Assembly: GCF_003029735.1 (NCBI RefSeq)
Contig: NZ_KZ686271.1
Location: forward strand, 124,001 to 188,000
Direction: 5' to 3'
Source of the DNA: Pedobacter yulinensis
Lineage (GTDB): Bacteria; Bacteroidota; Bacteroidia; Sphingobacteriales; Sphingobacteriaceae
Length of the DNA: 64,000 bases
Shown: one piece after another, positions 17,713 through 26,333 of the stretch
Layout of the letters: each line of letters begins with the position of its first letter
How positions within the stretch are numbered: the stretch's first letter is position 1
Translations under genes and position numbers: made by a program
Notes under the pieces: model-generated
Told to the model about the DNA's origin: nothing
Seen by the model: only the letters and a program-made list of their open reading frames with translations
The model's database searches: none

Positions 17713-18762
17713 ATGAAAATAAGAAACCTATTACTCTCTTTATTCGTATGTGCAGCAACGAGCGTTTCTGCCCAAGACTCAACCGCTGTAAACCCTCTTG
17801 TCATCAGCGGCTCGGTCGATACTTACTTTAAGTATGATTTCTCCAAACGGTCAAATATTCAAACCAGTTTTGCGACCGACCACAACTCCGTTTCGCTCGG
17901 TATGGTTAATCTCACCATGAAAAAAAGTGTTGGTAAGGCTTCATTCGTGGGCGATTTGTCGTTCGGTCCGCGGGGACAGGGACAATCCATTCTCAATGCG
18001 GCCGAAGCGTACAGCGAAACTTCAGCAAACAGCTTTCATATCCAGAATCTGTATGTCAGTTATGCCTTTACTGATAAATTTTCAATGACAGCAGGCTTCA
18101 TGGGTACGTTCGTAGGTTATGAGGTCATTTCGCCGGTAGGCAATTTCAATTACTCCACTTCCTATCTTTTCTCGAGCGGTCCTTTTCAAAATGCCGGTAT
18201 CAAGGCAAATTATTCATTTTCAGACCGGGTCGGCATCATGGTGGGGCTTTTTAACGACTGGAATAAATATCAGGATTTTAATGGTGTTTCAGATTTCGGC
18301 GCGCAACTGATGGTCTCGCCTGTTGATGGGTGGACGGCCTATTTAAATGTCATTACAGGTTATCCCTCGGGCACCGAATTTGACCTGACAACCTCCTACC
18401 AGATCAGCAACAAGTTCAAACTTGGACTGAATGCGGCAGATTATACCATGCCGGATAAAGCAGGCGGTTTTAGTGGGGCAGCGCTATACCCGCAATATGC
18501 GTTTACCGACGCATTTGCACTTGGTTTACGCGGCGAGTACTTTAAGGCAAAAAGCGGAACAGCTATTTATAATGTAGCGGCCGGCTCAGCGGTCACGGCC
18601 CTCACACTTTCTGCTAACATTAAAGCGGGTCCCCTGACCCTGATCCCGGAACTGCGTTTCGATAATGGTGAACAGGAGATCTTTTACCGGGGCCGAAACA
18701 GCGCTGCATTTGATACGAAACAGGCTTCGCAGTTTTCGCTTGCAGCAGTTTACAGCTTTTAA
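17713..18762 (+). CDS. Outer-membrane beta-barrel protein, putative porin
   Basis: A 349-residue exported protein: signal peptide (LLLSLFVCAATSVSAQ), then alternating hydrophobic/polar strands with frequent Gly and aromatic girdle residues and a C-terminal strand ending in Phe (FSLAAVYSF), as in outer-membrane barrels. Periodic segments such as FSMTAGFMGTFVGYEV and LGLRGEYFKAKSG look like antiparallel strands; about 14-16 strands fit the length. It lies 47 bases after amt copy 2 with its terminator downstream, so it may provide outer-membrane passage for the same nitrogen source. That link is inferred from position only. Confidence 0.75.
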   Translation: MKIRNLLLSLFVCAATSVSAQDSTAVNPLVISGSVDTYFKYDFSKRSNIQTSFATDHNSVSLGMVNLTMKKSVGKASFVGDLSFGPRGQGQSILNAAEAYSETSANSFHIQNLYVSYAFTDKFSMTAGFMGTFVGYEVISPVGNFNYSTSYLFSSGPFQNAGIKANYSFSDRVGIMVGLFNDWNKYQDFNGVSDFGAQLMVSPVDGWTAYLNVITGYPSGTEFDLTTSYQISNKFKLGLNAADYTMPDKAGGFSGAALYPQYAFTDAFALGLRGEYFKAKSGTAIYNVAAGSAVTALTLSANIKAGPLTLIPELRFDNGEQEIFYRGRNSAAFDTKQASQFSLAAVYSF

Positions 18763-18782
18763 TTTCCATCATTCTGTTCTTG

Positions 18783-18812
18783 ACCATCCGTGCACAACAC
18801 GGATGGTTTTCT
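18783..18812 (+). terminator. Intrinsic terminator after the porin gene
   Basis: Stem ACCATCCGTG/CACGGATGGT (18783-18792 and 18798-18807), loop CACAA, then TTTTCTT. It also rules out translation start at 18790 for the next gene. Confidence 0.85.
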
Positions 18813-18825
18813 TAAATTTCAGCTT

Positions 18826-19422
18826 ATGTTTTTACGCCTGCAGTTGTGTGGTAAACCAGTTTTCCTGCTGTGTTATCTAGTATGTATCTGTAGTACGCTG
18901 GCCGGACAAACGTCTTCGGCAGGCAGGTTTTCAAAAGATGAAAACGACAAGTTTACCTGGTACGAGGTGGTTCATGAGCCGCTTCCGAGCGATACGCTTT
19001 TTTCGCGGATGCAGGGGTTTCTGGCGGCTGAGGGCATAAAAGTCCTGCAGTCTGGACAGGAAATGGGCGGGGAAGGCCTGTTTCGGATCAGCAGGAGCGC
19101 GCTGGTTTCGGCACATCCGGCTGCACGCATCAGTTTCAGTTTTCACATGGAATGGAAGGAAGGAAAGTACCGGTACTGGTTAACAAATTTTACCAGCACA
19201 CCATTTAAGCGCAACCGCTACGGGCAGTTCGAACTTCAGCAGGGTATCAGCACACCGCTGGAGGAAGAACCGGGATCACTGAACAGGAAAAACTGGGAGG
19301 CGGACCTTAAATCGGTTGAGGGGGCCGCGCGCCGGTTTTCGGTACGCATGCGGCTCGCGATGGCCAGGAGTGCGCCAGCACAGGCTTCGCAGCCGCGCGT
19401 GGTGAAAGGCTCTGACTGGTAA
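18826..19422 (+). CDS. Exported DUF4468-like protein
   Basis: 198 residues. The N-terminus has a hydrophobic signal segment (PVFLLCYLVCICSTLAGQ) and the rest is a mixed alpha/beta domain with FTWYEVVHEPLPSDTLFSRM, FLAAEGIKVLQ and the segment EGKYRYWLTNF that resembles the R-Y-x-(L/F)-T-N/D-F strand of DUF4468 proteins. Function of that family is unknown. The start at 18826 is used because the upstream ATG at 18790 lies inside the terminator. It ends 5 bases from the convergent YkuK gene, with no terminator between them. Confidence 0.6.
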   Translation: MFLRLQLCGKPVFLLCYLVCICSTLAGQTSSAGRFSKDENDKFTWYEVVHEPLPSDTLFSRMQGFLAAEGIKVLQSGQEMGGEGLFRISRSALVSAHPAARISFSFHMEWKEGKYRYWLTNFTSTPFKRNRYGQFELQQGISTPLEEEPGSLNRKNWEADLKSVEGAARRFSVRMRLAMARSAPAQASQPRVVKGSDW

Positions 19423-19427
19423 TCGGT

Positions 19428-19901
19428 CTAGTGAACCATTTTGTCAGCGCATGCTGAGCTTGCAAAGGCTTCGGGCTTGGCCTTGAAAATAAAGCCCATG
19501 CTTAGAATGTATCCCATTGCGTCATTTAAGGCCTTGTTCGATTTGAACATGGGGCTGGTGTTGATGTCTGCATGGACTTCCAGCGCGACATCATAAATAT
19601 CTAGCAAGTCACAGATTGAATAAGCTGTCTCGATTGATTTCTGCACTTCGGTGAGCATTCTCTCCTTGATGCCAAGACGCTGGGTACTGCGTTCCTGGCG
19701 AATGTACATGAAGCCGCCGTGGTGTTCTCTGAGCAAGACGATGACGGTGGCGAAGTCGGTGACCGGCCCCTTAACCTGCGAGTCGGTACCAATGCAGACC
19801 TTTAGCTTGTAGCCAGCCCCGGTTTCCCTCAGAATGGCTTTCTCTACTTCGTCGAGTATCGTCGACTGAATGGGTTCGCCGCTAAATTTTTTCCAATTCA
19901 T
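19428..19901 (-). CDS. Ribonuclease H-like YkuK family protein (DUF458)
   Basis: A 157-residue cytoplasmic protein. The RNase H-like start is visible in LKVCIGTDSQVKGPVTDFATVIVL (an acidic residue on the first strand) and in LEVHADINTSPMFKSNKAL, the conserved C-terminal H-x-D-x-N motif of the YkuK family; the terminal segment AMGYILSMGFIFKAKPEAFASSACADKMVH is characteristic. The biochemical activity of the family is not established. Divergent from otsAB across 205 bases in which I find no exact -7 box. Confidence 0.85.
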   Translation of the reverse strand: MNWKKFSGEPIQSTILDEVEKAILRETGAGYKLKVCIGTDSQVKGPVTDFATVIVLLREHHGGFMYIRQERSTQRLGIKERMLTEVQKSIETAYSICDLLDIYDVALEVHADINTSPMFKSNKALNDAMGYILSMGFIFKAKPEAFASSACADKMVH

Positions 19902-20106
19902 AGGTGTTGAATTTGTGCCTGAAGCTTTCCATAAATTTAAGGGTTACCAGGTTAAGCTGATGTTAACCTTTGCCGGCATTTTTACACAGAACACTGGTTA
20001 TCAACAATTTGTTACAGACTGGCTGACCAAATCAGGTTCAAATTCAAAAAAAACAAAACAATCTTCTTTGCAGGGGCCTTATTTGTTAGAACTGCGGAGA
20101 ATGTGA

Positions 20107-22317
20107 ATGAGTAAAACTATAATTATATCTAACCGATTACCTATCAAGATCACCGAAGAAAACGGTGAATATCAATTGAGCCGCAGCGAAGGTGGCCTTG
20201 CTACCGGCCTGGGCTCTATTTATAAAAACGGGCACAACATCTGGATCGGGTGGCCAGGAATCGAAGTGCCGCCTGAACGCCAGGAAAACGTGCGTGCCCA
20301 GTTGGAAGCGCTTAATCTTTTCCCGGTATTTCTTACCCAGGAAGAAATCAACCTGTTTTACGAAGGCTTTTCAAACGAAGTATTGTGGCCTGTGTTTCAT
20401 TATGCTGTAACTTATGCCAAGTTTGAGCAGGCCTATTGGGACTGTTACCGGCAGGTAAATGGCAAATTCCGGGACGCCGTGACACAGGTGGCAGAAGAAA
20501 ACGACAGGATATGGGTACATGACTATCAATTGCTGCTGCTCCCCGAAATGATCAGGGTGGAGCGCCCTGCCTGTACAATCGGCTTTTTTCAGCACATCCC
20601 TTTTCCGTCTTACGAGATTTTCAGGCTGATTCCCTGGCGCACCGAACTGATCAATGGCGTATTGGGTGCCGATCTGATCGGTTTTCATACCTATGACGAC
20701 GTGCGGCATTTTATGAGTACGGCAACCCGACTGCTCCCGGTTAACAGCTCAGCCAATATGGTGGTAAAAAAAGACCGCCAGATCCTGGTCGAATCGTTCG
20801 CCATGGGTATAGATTTCTCATTGTTTGAGTCGCTGCCGGCAACAGATGCCGTCAGGGAACACGTTGCGGCCTTAAAAGAAAGCATTGGAAACGAACAAAA
20901 GATCATCCTGTCCATAGACCGGCTCGATTACAGCAAAGGCATCATCCAGCGCCTGCAGGCTGTAGAGCTGCTGCTGCAGGAACATCCGGAATATGCCGGG
21001 CAGTTTTCGCTGTATATGATCGTCGTTCCATCGCGCGATACCGTGCCGCAATACCGTGAGCTGAGGGAACAAATTGACCAATTGGTCGGCAATATCAATG
21101 CGCATTACCGTACGCTCAACTGGTCGCCTGTACATTATTATTACCGCTCTTTCCCGATGGATTTCCTGTCGGCATTGTATGCTACCGCAGACATTTGCCT
21201 GGTTACACCCATGCGCGACGGGATGAACCTGGTCAGCAAAGAGTATGTCGCATCGCGTACCAGCAACACCGGTGTGCTGATCCTGAGCGAAATGGCCGGC
21301 GCATCTAAGGAACTGAACGATGCTTTAATTGTTAACCCCAACAACATCGGTGACATCATGCAGGCTATTGTGACCGGCCTCACCATGCCGGCAGAAGAAC
21401 AGCAGGCCCGCATGCAGTCGATGCGCGACCTGGTCAAAAAATTCAATATCCACCATTGGGTCAGGCTCTTCATGCAGCGGTTGGCAGAGGCCAAGAAAAT
21501 GCAGCAAGACCTGCTGACCAAGTATGCCGGCGCAGCCATTCGAACCAACATCACGGGGATGTACCAGCGAAGCGGGGAACGCTGTATTTTTCTGGATTAT
21601 GATGGCACGCTCATGGGCTTTAGCGGCGACATTGATAAAGTTTCGCCAGACCCTGAGTTATACAGTCTGTTGGAAACATTAACCAGCGACCCGGCAAATC
21701 GTGTCGTTATCATTAGCGGCCGGCGCCATGAAACCCTTGAGCAGTGGTTTGGGCATATGAAACTTGATCTCATCGCCGAACATGGTGCCTGGCAAAAGAC
21801 CGGCGATCATTGGCACAGCCTCCCACTGCTTACACAGCAGTGGAAAAGCGAAATACGTCCGGTACTTGAAACCTATACCGACCGGACGCCGGGCTCGTTC
21901 ATCGAGGAAAAAAGTTATTCGCTTGTCTGGCATTACCGCAAGGCAGACACCGGACTGGGTGATCTGCGTGCCGGCGAGATTGTTAATCACCTGAAACCTT
22001 TGGCGGCAGATAAGGGCCTTCAGGTCATGCCCGGAAACAAGGTGATTGAATTTAAAAACATTGAAGTAAATAAAGGGAAGTCGGCTTCAAACCTGATCCA
22101 CGACAAAACTTACGATTTTATTCTTGCGCTTGGCGATGACCATACTGACGAGGATATCTTTAAAGCGTTGCCAGCCTCGGCACTTACCATCAAGGTTGGC
22201 AGCAATATTTCTGCAGCAAGATTTTATCTCAACGATTTCCGCGAGGTGCGGCGCTTGCTTGCAGACCTTGCCGAACAATCTGAGAAAACAGATGGCGTAC
22301 GCTTAAAGGCTATTTGA
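20107..22317 (+). CDS. otsAB: Bifunctional trehalose-6-phosphate synthase / trehalose-phosphatase
   Basis: 736 residues joining the two steps of trehalose synthesis. Residues 1-480 are a GT20 synthase: SNRLPIK at the N-terminus, EGGLATGL, VHDYQLLLLPEMIR, IDRLDYSKGI and DGMNLVSKEYV line up with glucose-6-P and UDP-glucose binding. Residues 490-736 are a HAD phosphatase with the nucleophile in FLDYDGTL (D497) and the late acidic motif ALGDDHTDEDIF. The fusion is common in Bacteroidota and resembles eukaryotic TPS/TPP proteins. Expected role: osmoprotection and stress. It is followed by the convergent catalase gene. Confidence 0.95.
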   Translation: MSKTIIISNRLPIKITEENGEYQLSRSEGGLATGLGSIYKNGHNIWIGWPGIEVPPERQENVRAQLEALNLFPVFLTQEEINLFYEGFSNEVLWPVFHYAVTYAKFEQAYWDCYRQVNGKFRDAVTQVAEENDRIWVHDYQLLLLPEMIRVERPACTIGFFQHIPFPSYEIFRLIPWRTELINGVLGADLIGFHTYDDVRHFMSTATRLLPVNSSANMVVKKDRQILVESFAMGIDFSLFESLPATDAVREHVAALKESIGNEQKIILSIDRLDYSKGIIQRLQAVELLLQEHPEYAGQFSLYMIVVPSRDTVPQYRELREQIDQLVGNINAHYRTLNWSPVHYYYRSFPMDFLSALYATADICLVTPMRDGMNLVSKEYVASRTSNTGVLILSEMAGASKELNDALIVNPNNIGDIMQAIVTGLTMPAEEQQARMQSMRDLVKKFNIHHWVRLFMQRLAEAKKMQQDLLTKYAGAAIRTNITGMYQRSGERCIFLDYDGTLMGFSGDIDKVSPDPELYSLLETLTSDPANRVVIISGRRHETLEQWFGHMKLDLIAEHGAWQKTGDHWHSLPLLTQQWKSEIRPVLETYTDRTPGSFIEEKSYSLVWHYRKADTGLGDLRAGEIVNHLKPLAADKGLQVMPGNKVIEFKNIEVNKGKSASNLIHDKTYDFILALGDDHTDEDIFKALPASALTIKVGSNISAARFYLNDFREVRRLLADLAEQSEKTDGVRLKAI

Positions 22318-22320
22318 TAA

Positions 22321-22352
22321 AAAGGCGACTGCCAGACAGCAGCCGCTTTATG
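22321..22352. terminator. Imperfect hairpin between otsAB and catalase
   Basis: CTGC/GCAG core extended by CG and AAAG/CTTT pairs with two interruptions, lying between the convergent stops at 22317 and 22366. Plausible shared terminator, weaker than others in the window. Confidence 0.4.
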
Positions 22353-22365
22353 ACAAACTTTTTGA

Positions 22366-23862
22366 TCAGGCGTGCCTGAGGTGCGACATGACCTCATCGA
22401 TATTGACATTCAGTCCACGTGCAACGCCCATACCCAGTTCGGCATTTGCGCGGAAAAAATGACACAACTGCCTGTTGATGATCTCTTCCCGTTTCGGACC
22501 TTCAATTCCACTCATGGCACCTACAATATTCGATACCAGGTTATGCCGGTCATAATCATTCATAGCCTTTGTATACAATAGCCCAGGCTGGGTATAATGG
22601 TCGTTGTCTCCGGCGCCGTTGCGATCGAACCAATCGGCCACACCCGTGCCCAGATCCCAGGCCGGCTCTTTGTAGGTCTGGTCAGCGACGATATCATCGA
22701 AGCTGTTTGGAAAGTAGTTCGGGCTGTCATCGCCATTTCCGTCTACACGCATGGCGCCATCGCGTTCATAGTTGCTGACCATATACGGACACCTGTTTAC
22801 AGGGATCTGCTCATAATTTACACCAAGCCGGTAGCGCTGCGCATCAGGATAGGACAACAATCGTCCCTGCAGCATTTTGTCGGGACTGTAGCCGATCCCG
22901 TCTATGACATGGGCCGGCGCAAATGCCGACTGTTCGACCTGGGCAAAATAGTTTTTAGGGATCTGGTTCAGCTCGAGTACGCCCACATCGATAAGCGGAA
23001 AATCGGCATGGGGCCATACTTTAGTCAGGTCAAACGGGTTGAAAGGAAACTGCTCTGCCTGTTCGGTGGTCATCACCTGGATCTTCATGTCCCATTTTGG
23101 GAAGTTTTTGCTGTCAATGGCCTCGATAAGATCCCGTTGTGCAAAGTCCAGGTCTCTGCTCTTCATTTCCGCTGCTTCGCTGTCGGTGAAGTTCTTGATT
23201 CCCTGACGTGTCTTGAAATGGAATTTGACCCACACGCGCTCGTTTTCAGCGTTGATCATACTAAAGGTATGTGATCCAAAACCGTCCATGTGGCGGTAGC
23301 TGTGAGGCGTTCCGCGGTCGCTCATGAGAATGAGCACCTGGTGCAGACTTTCAGGGTTCAGGCTCCAGAAATCCCACATCATGGTAGGGCTTTTCAGATT
23401 GGTGCGCGGGTCGCGTTTTTGGGTATGGATAAAGTCGCTGAATTTTTTTGGGTCTTTTACAAAAAAGACCGGCGTATTGTTGCCAACCAGGTCCCAGTTC
23501 CCGTCTTCTGTGTAAAATTTAATGGCGAAACCGCGCGGGTCCCGTTCCGTGTCAGCGCTTCCTTTTTCCCCGCCAACGGTGCTGAAGCGCAGGAAGAGGT
23601 TTGTTTCCTTGCCGATCTTGTTAAATATCTTTGCTTTCGTATAGCGGCTAATGTCATGCGTGACAGTAAACTTTCCGAATGCACCTGAGCCCTTTGCATG
23701 AACAACCCGTTCGGGAATACGCTCGCGGTTGAAGTGCGCCATCTTCTCATGAAGGACAAAATCCTGCAGCAAGAGGGGGCCCCGCGCGCCTACACTCTGG
23801 CTATTTTCATTTTCAGCATAGGGTGTTCCCGATGCGGTGGTCAGTTTTCTTTCGTTGCTCAT
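22366..23862 (-). CDS. katA: Monofunctional heme catalase
   Basis: A 498-residue small-subunit (clade 3 type) catalase that dismutates H2O2. Visible features: the distal His in ERVVHAKGSGAFG, the heme-pocket VGNNTPVFFV with the distal Asn, FLRFSTVGGEKGS, and the proximal Tyr in RLLSYPDAQRYRLG. No signal peptide, so cytoplasmic. The start MSNERKLT is the natural one for the family. No peroxide-regulator gene is adjacent. Confidence 0.96.
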   Translation of the reverse strand: MSNERKLTTASGTPYAENENSQSVGARGPLLLQDFVLHEKMAHFNRERIPERVVHAKGSGAFGKFTVTHDISRYTKAKIFNKIGKETNLFLRFSTVGGEKGSADTERDPRGFAIKFYTEDGNWDLVGNNTPVFFVKDPKKFSDFIHTQKRDPRTNLKSPTMMWDFWSLNPESLHQVLILMSDRGTPHSYRHMDGFGSHTFSMINAENERVWVKFHFKTRQGIKNFTDSEAAEMKSRDLDFAQRDLIEAIDSKNFPKWDMKIQVMTTEQAEQFPFNPFDLTKVWPHADFPLIDVGVLELNQIPKNYFAQVEQSAFAPAHVIDGIGYSPDKMLQGRLLSYPDAQRYRLGVNYEQIPVNRCPYMVSNYERDGAMRVDGNGDDSPNYFPNSFDDIVADQTYKEPAWDLGTGVADWFDRNGAGDNDHYTQPGLLYTKAMNDYDRHNLVSNIVGAMSGIEGPKREEIINRQLCHFFRANAELGMGVARGLNVNIDEVMSHLRHA

Positions 23863-23962
23863 GACTGTAACTATTTAAATTTCTTTCTGTAAAGATGAAG
23901 AACTTGAGTTTCCAGGGCAAACTGTTATTTTCTATGGCAATATAGAGGAAACTGATAGGTCG

Positions 23963-23990
23963 AAAAAAAAACTCCCGGCTGGCGGGAGTT
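23963..23990 (-). terminator. Intrinsic terminator after the M56 gene
   Basis: Stem AACTCCCG/CGGGAGTT (23970-23977 and 23983-23990), 5-base loop, followed on the minus strand by eight T. Directly after the stop at 24013. Confidence 0.88.
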
Positions 23991-24012
23991 CTTCTGTTAT
24001 CGCATGGGCTTA

Positions 24013-25743
24013 TTAATTCTTGCCAGAGTAACCGGTGACGGTTACCGGCTTCAAATCCGACTGGCTGCGCGGACGAACGGCTTTCGCCGGTTTCGCACCG
24101 GGTCCGCCCGCACCATGACCGACTATAACCACTTCTTTTAGAGTAGATTGGCTGCGCGCCGGTTGGTCTGCGCTGGCCTTTTCAACCTGCGCCGTATTAT
24201 TTGCGGCCTCGCGACGGGCCTTGGCCTCGGCCGGCGTGATGGTGATGGAATATCTAGGTGCCTGGTCTTGCGAGGCTATGGTTTTTGCACGAAATTCCGG
24301 ATCGGTCAACTGACCGGCATCAACTTTGGCCGCATCAAAATCTACGCTTTTTGGTGGGGCAGGAGCCGCAGGAGGTGGGGGTGGAAGCGGTTTACTTTTC
24401 GATTCCGGGCCTGCTTTGGGTGCAGGAAAGCGCACTGTACGCCCTTGCGCTGCCGATTTTGGCTCAGCGGGTGGCGGTGGCGGAAAACGCATTTTGCTTT
24501 TTGCCGGAGGTGCCGGAGCGGGTGGAGGGGCAACAGGGTAGCCAAGTACCCGGGCGTTTTCACCGCTGATGACTACGGCGCCATATTGTCCTTTGTCGCC
24601 AAATCGCCTGGTCGCCTCGGCAGCACTCAGTGTCTGGACTTGCGAAGCATTTATGACACCCCCGGTCTCGCCAGTCTTGAGCGGTTTGCCGTTCAGAACG
24701 ATTAACCGCTTATCTGTCGGGTGAGGTTTCCCATCAGCTCCTTTAACATAGTTAATGAAAAAATTCTTTCGCCCGGGTTGATTAGGTCCGGATAACCGAA
24801 TTGTTTTCACCGTGTCCTGCGACATCATGCGGATCTTCATGGGCTCGGCAGGTGCGAGGTCGACTTTTTTGTAGCCCGCGTTCGTGAATGCCGTCGTCGA
24901 GACGACAAGCAGGGACAGGCCGATGGGTACGGCAAGCAGGTACCGGAAGCGGGCGCTGCCGCTGCTCTGTTTTTTGTTTAACATGTTGATTCTCCTTTTT
25001 AATATTGATTGATTGAATATGTGATTGGTGAGTTGAAAATCAGGAAGCCCGTACGTGCTTTTTATCAGGAAAAGGGCATAGTCGTATCGCTTGTCTGAAG
25101 GAGCAGTCCTTTCATCGGCCTCAAATTCATGCAGCAGCCTCATGTCGCGGCACAGGAGGTAGACACAGGGATTGAACCAACAGGCAATCCTGACACATTC
25201 AAAAAATACCACATCATAACTATGTTTTCGCCTGATGTGTACCAGTTCATGCCTGATGATGGTTTCGCGGTTCGGGGCCTGGGCCGATATAAATAAGGTA
25301 TTGAAAAATGAAAACCCGGGATGTTTCGTGTCGTCCAGCTCCACAATCCGGACGCCTTTCCGGTAGCAATTGCGCTTGTTTCTACCCAGCTGAGCGATCT
25401 TGTAAAGGGAAAGGATCAGTTTTACGGCGAAAAGGCATAGACCTGCCATGTACACGAGCCAGAGGGCCTGACCCGACCAACCGTCATACCATCCATTTTC
25501 GGTGCTGGCTGCGGCAACCGGGGCATCCAAAATCATGTAGGTCGCAACGTCCTGCTGACCGCTGAGTAAAGCCGGTAACCTCCCTGCCTGAAAGAAGGGC
25601 AGAACAAAAGAAAACATGACTGTTGATAGCAGGTACAACCGGTTGAGGCTGTAAAATGTCTGCCCGTGCAGGGCCAGTCGGTAAAAACCGTAAAACGCGC
25701 TGATATAGAGATTCACCTCCAGCAAATAGGTCAGGGCTTCCAT
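24013..25743 (-). CDS. BlaR1-type M56 metallopeptidase with receptor-like C-terminal tail
   Basis: 576 residues. Residues 1-115 form three membrane spans; the zinc site is HELVH (165-169) with a second acidic cluster HEFEAD (205-210); a fourth span is near 268-288. In this family the protease is a signal sensor that inactivates its BlaI partner. Beyond the last span there is a plug-like segment (about 346-393) with RLIVLNGKPL and EATRRFGDKGQYGAVVIS, a proline-rich stretch (405-465), and two copies of RSQSxLKxVxVxG (530-542 and 559-571). These strings resemble the N-terminal plug region of SusC receptors. The start overlaps the BlaI stop as TGATG, so the two genes are translationally coupled. 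Confidence 0.88.
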   Translation of the reverse strand: MEALTYLLEVNLYISAFYGFYRLALHGQTFYSLNRLYLLSTVMFSFVLPFFQAGRLPALLSGQQDVATYMILDAPVAAASTENGWYDGWSGQALWLVYMAGLCLFAVKLILSLYKIAQLGRNKRNCYRKGVRIVELDDTKHPGFSFFNTLFISAQAPNRETIIRHELVHIRRKHSYDVVFFECVRIACWFNPCVYLLCRDMRLLHEFEADERTAPSDKRYDYALFLIKSTYGLPDFQLTNHIFNQSILKRRINMLNKKQSSGSARFRYLLAVPIGLSLLVVSTTAFTNAGYKKVDLAPAEPMKIRMMSQDTVKTIRLSGPNQPGRKNFFINYVKGADGKPHPTDKRLIVLNGKPLKTGETGGVINASQVQTLSAAEATRRFGDKGQYGAVVISGENARVLGYPVAPPPAPAPPAKSKMRFPPPPPAEPKSAAQGRTVRFPAPKAGPESKSKPLPPPPPAAPAPPKSVDFDAAKVDAGQLTDPEFRAKTIASQDQAPRYSITITPAEAKARREAANNTAQVEKASADQPARSQSTLKEVVIVGHGAGGPGAKPAKAVRPRSQSDLKPVTVTGYSGKN

Positions 25744-26111
25744 CAGCGTGTGTTTTTAAGTTGTTCAGCGAGACGAATCAGCTCATCCAGTTCTCCCGGA
25801 TTGAGGTTTTTTTCCTTTACCAGGAAGGACACAAGGCTTTCGTACGAGTTTTCGAAGTAGTTGTTCATGACTTTATCGAAAGCAAAGTGTTTGTACTTGG
25901 CCTCGCTCACCACCGGAAAATAGATGTGCGTATTGCCGATTGCTTTGTGGTCTACAAACCCTTTCCCTTCCAATACCCTGACCACTGTTGATACGGTATT
26001 GTAAGCAGGTTTTGGTTCAGGCATGCGTTCCAGGATATCCTTAACAAGCGCTTCGCCCATTTCCCATAAAATAAGCATGACCTGCTCCTCTGCTTTCGTT
26101 AGTTCTTTCAT
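25743..26111 (-). CDS. BlaI/MecI/CopY family repressor
   Basis: A 122-residue winged-helix repressor. MKELTKAEEQVMLILWEMGEALVKDIL is the typical BlaI N-terminus, followed by the recognition helix YNTVSTVVRVLEGKGFV and a wing, then a helical dimerisation half. The frame is open upstream to 26243, but 26111 is chosen because MKELTKAEEQ matches family N-termini and the upstream part contains the operator. It should bind the tandem palindromes at 26140-26173 and repress its own operon; the M56 protein would relieve this on a signal. Confidence 0.93.
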   Translation of the reverse strand: MKELTKAEEQVMLILWEMGEALVKDILERMPEPKPAYNTVSTVVRVLEGKGFVDHKAIGNTHIYFPVVSEAKYKHFAFDKVMNNYFENSYESLVSFLVKEKNLNPGELDELIRLAEQLKNTR

Positions 26112-26139
26112 GAATTTGTGATGTTTTACTAAAGGTATT

Positions 26140-26173
26140 ACTATTTTTATAGTTTGCAAACTATTTTTATAGT
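26140..26173 (-). promoter_or_regulatory. Tandem BlaI-type operator
   Basis: Two identical 14-bp sites ACTATTTTTATAGT (ACTAT/ATAGT dyad arms) occupy 26140-26153 and 26160-26173, start-to-start 20 bp, two helical turns. The junction AGTTTGCAAACT is itself palindromic and contains, on the minus strand, TAGTTTGC, a shortened -7 box. The sites lie 29 bases upstream of the blaI start, well placed for repression. Confidence 0.75.
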
Positions 26174-26333
26174 TATTCAATTTTTTTTTAGCTGGGATTG
26201 GGACGTGACTGCTTGATTTGTTGACTAATTTGAAAGAAAGCATAGGAAATATTCTTTAAATAAATATTAATTTAATTATTATTATTTAATTTGTATATTG
26301 GTTTTTAAATTTCGTTAATAGTTAATTTGATGT

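Noticed and set aside
24148..24705. Long plus-strand frames opposite the proline-rich part of the M56 gene
   Set aside because: GC-rich Pro codons leave few stops on the opposite strand; products are Arg/Trp/Gly-rich with no domain.
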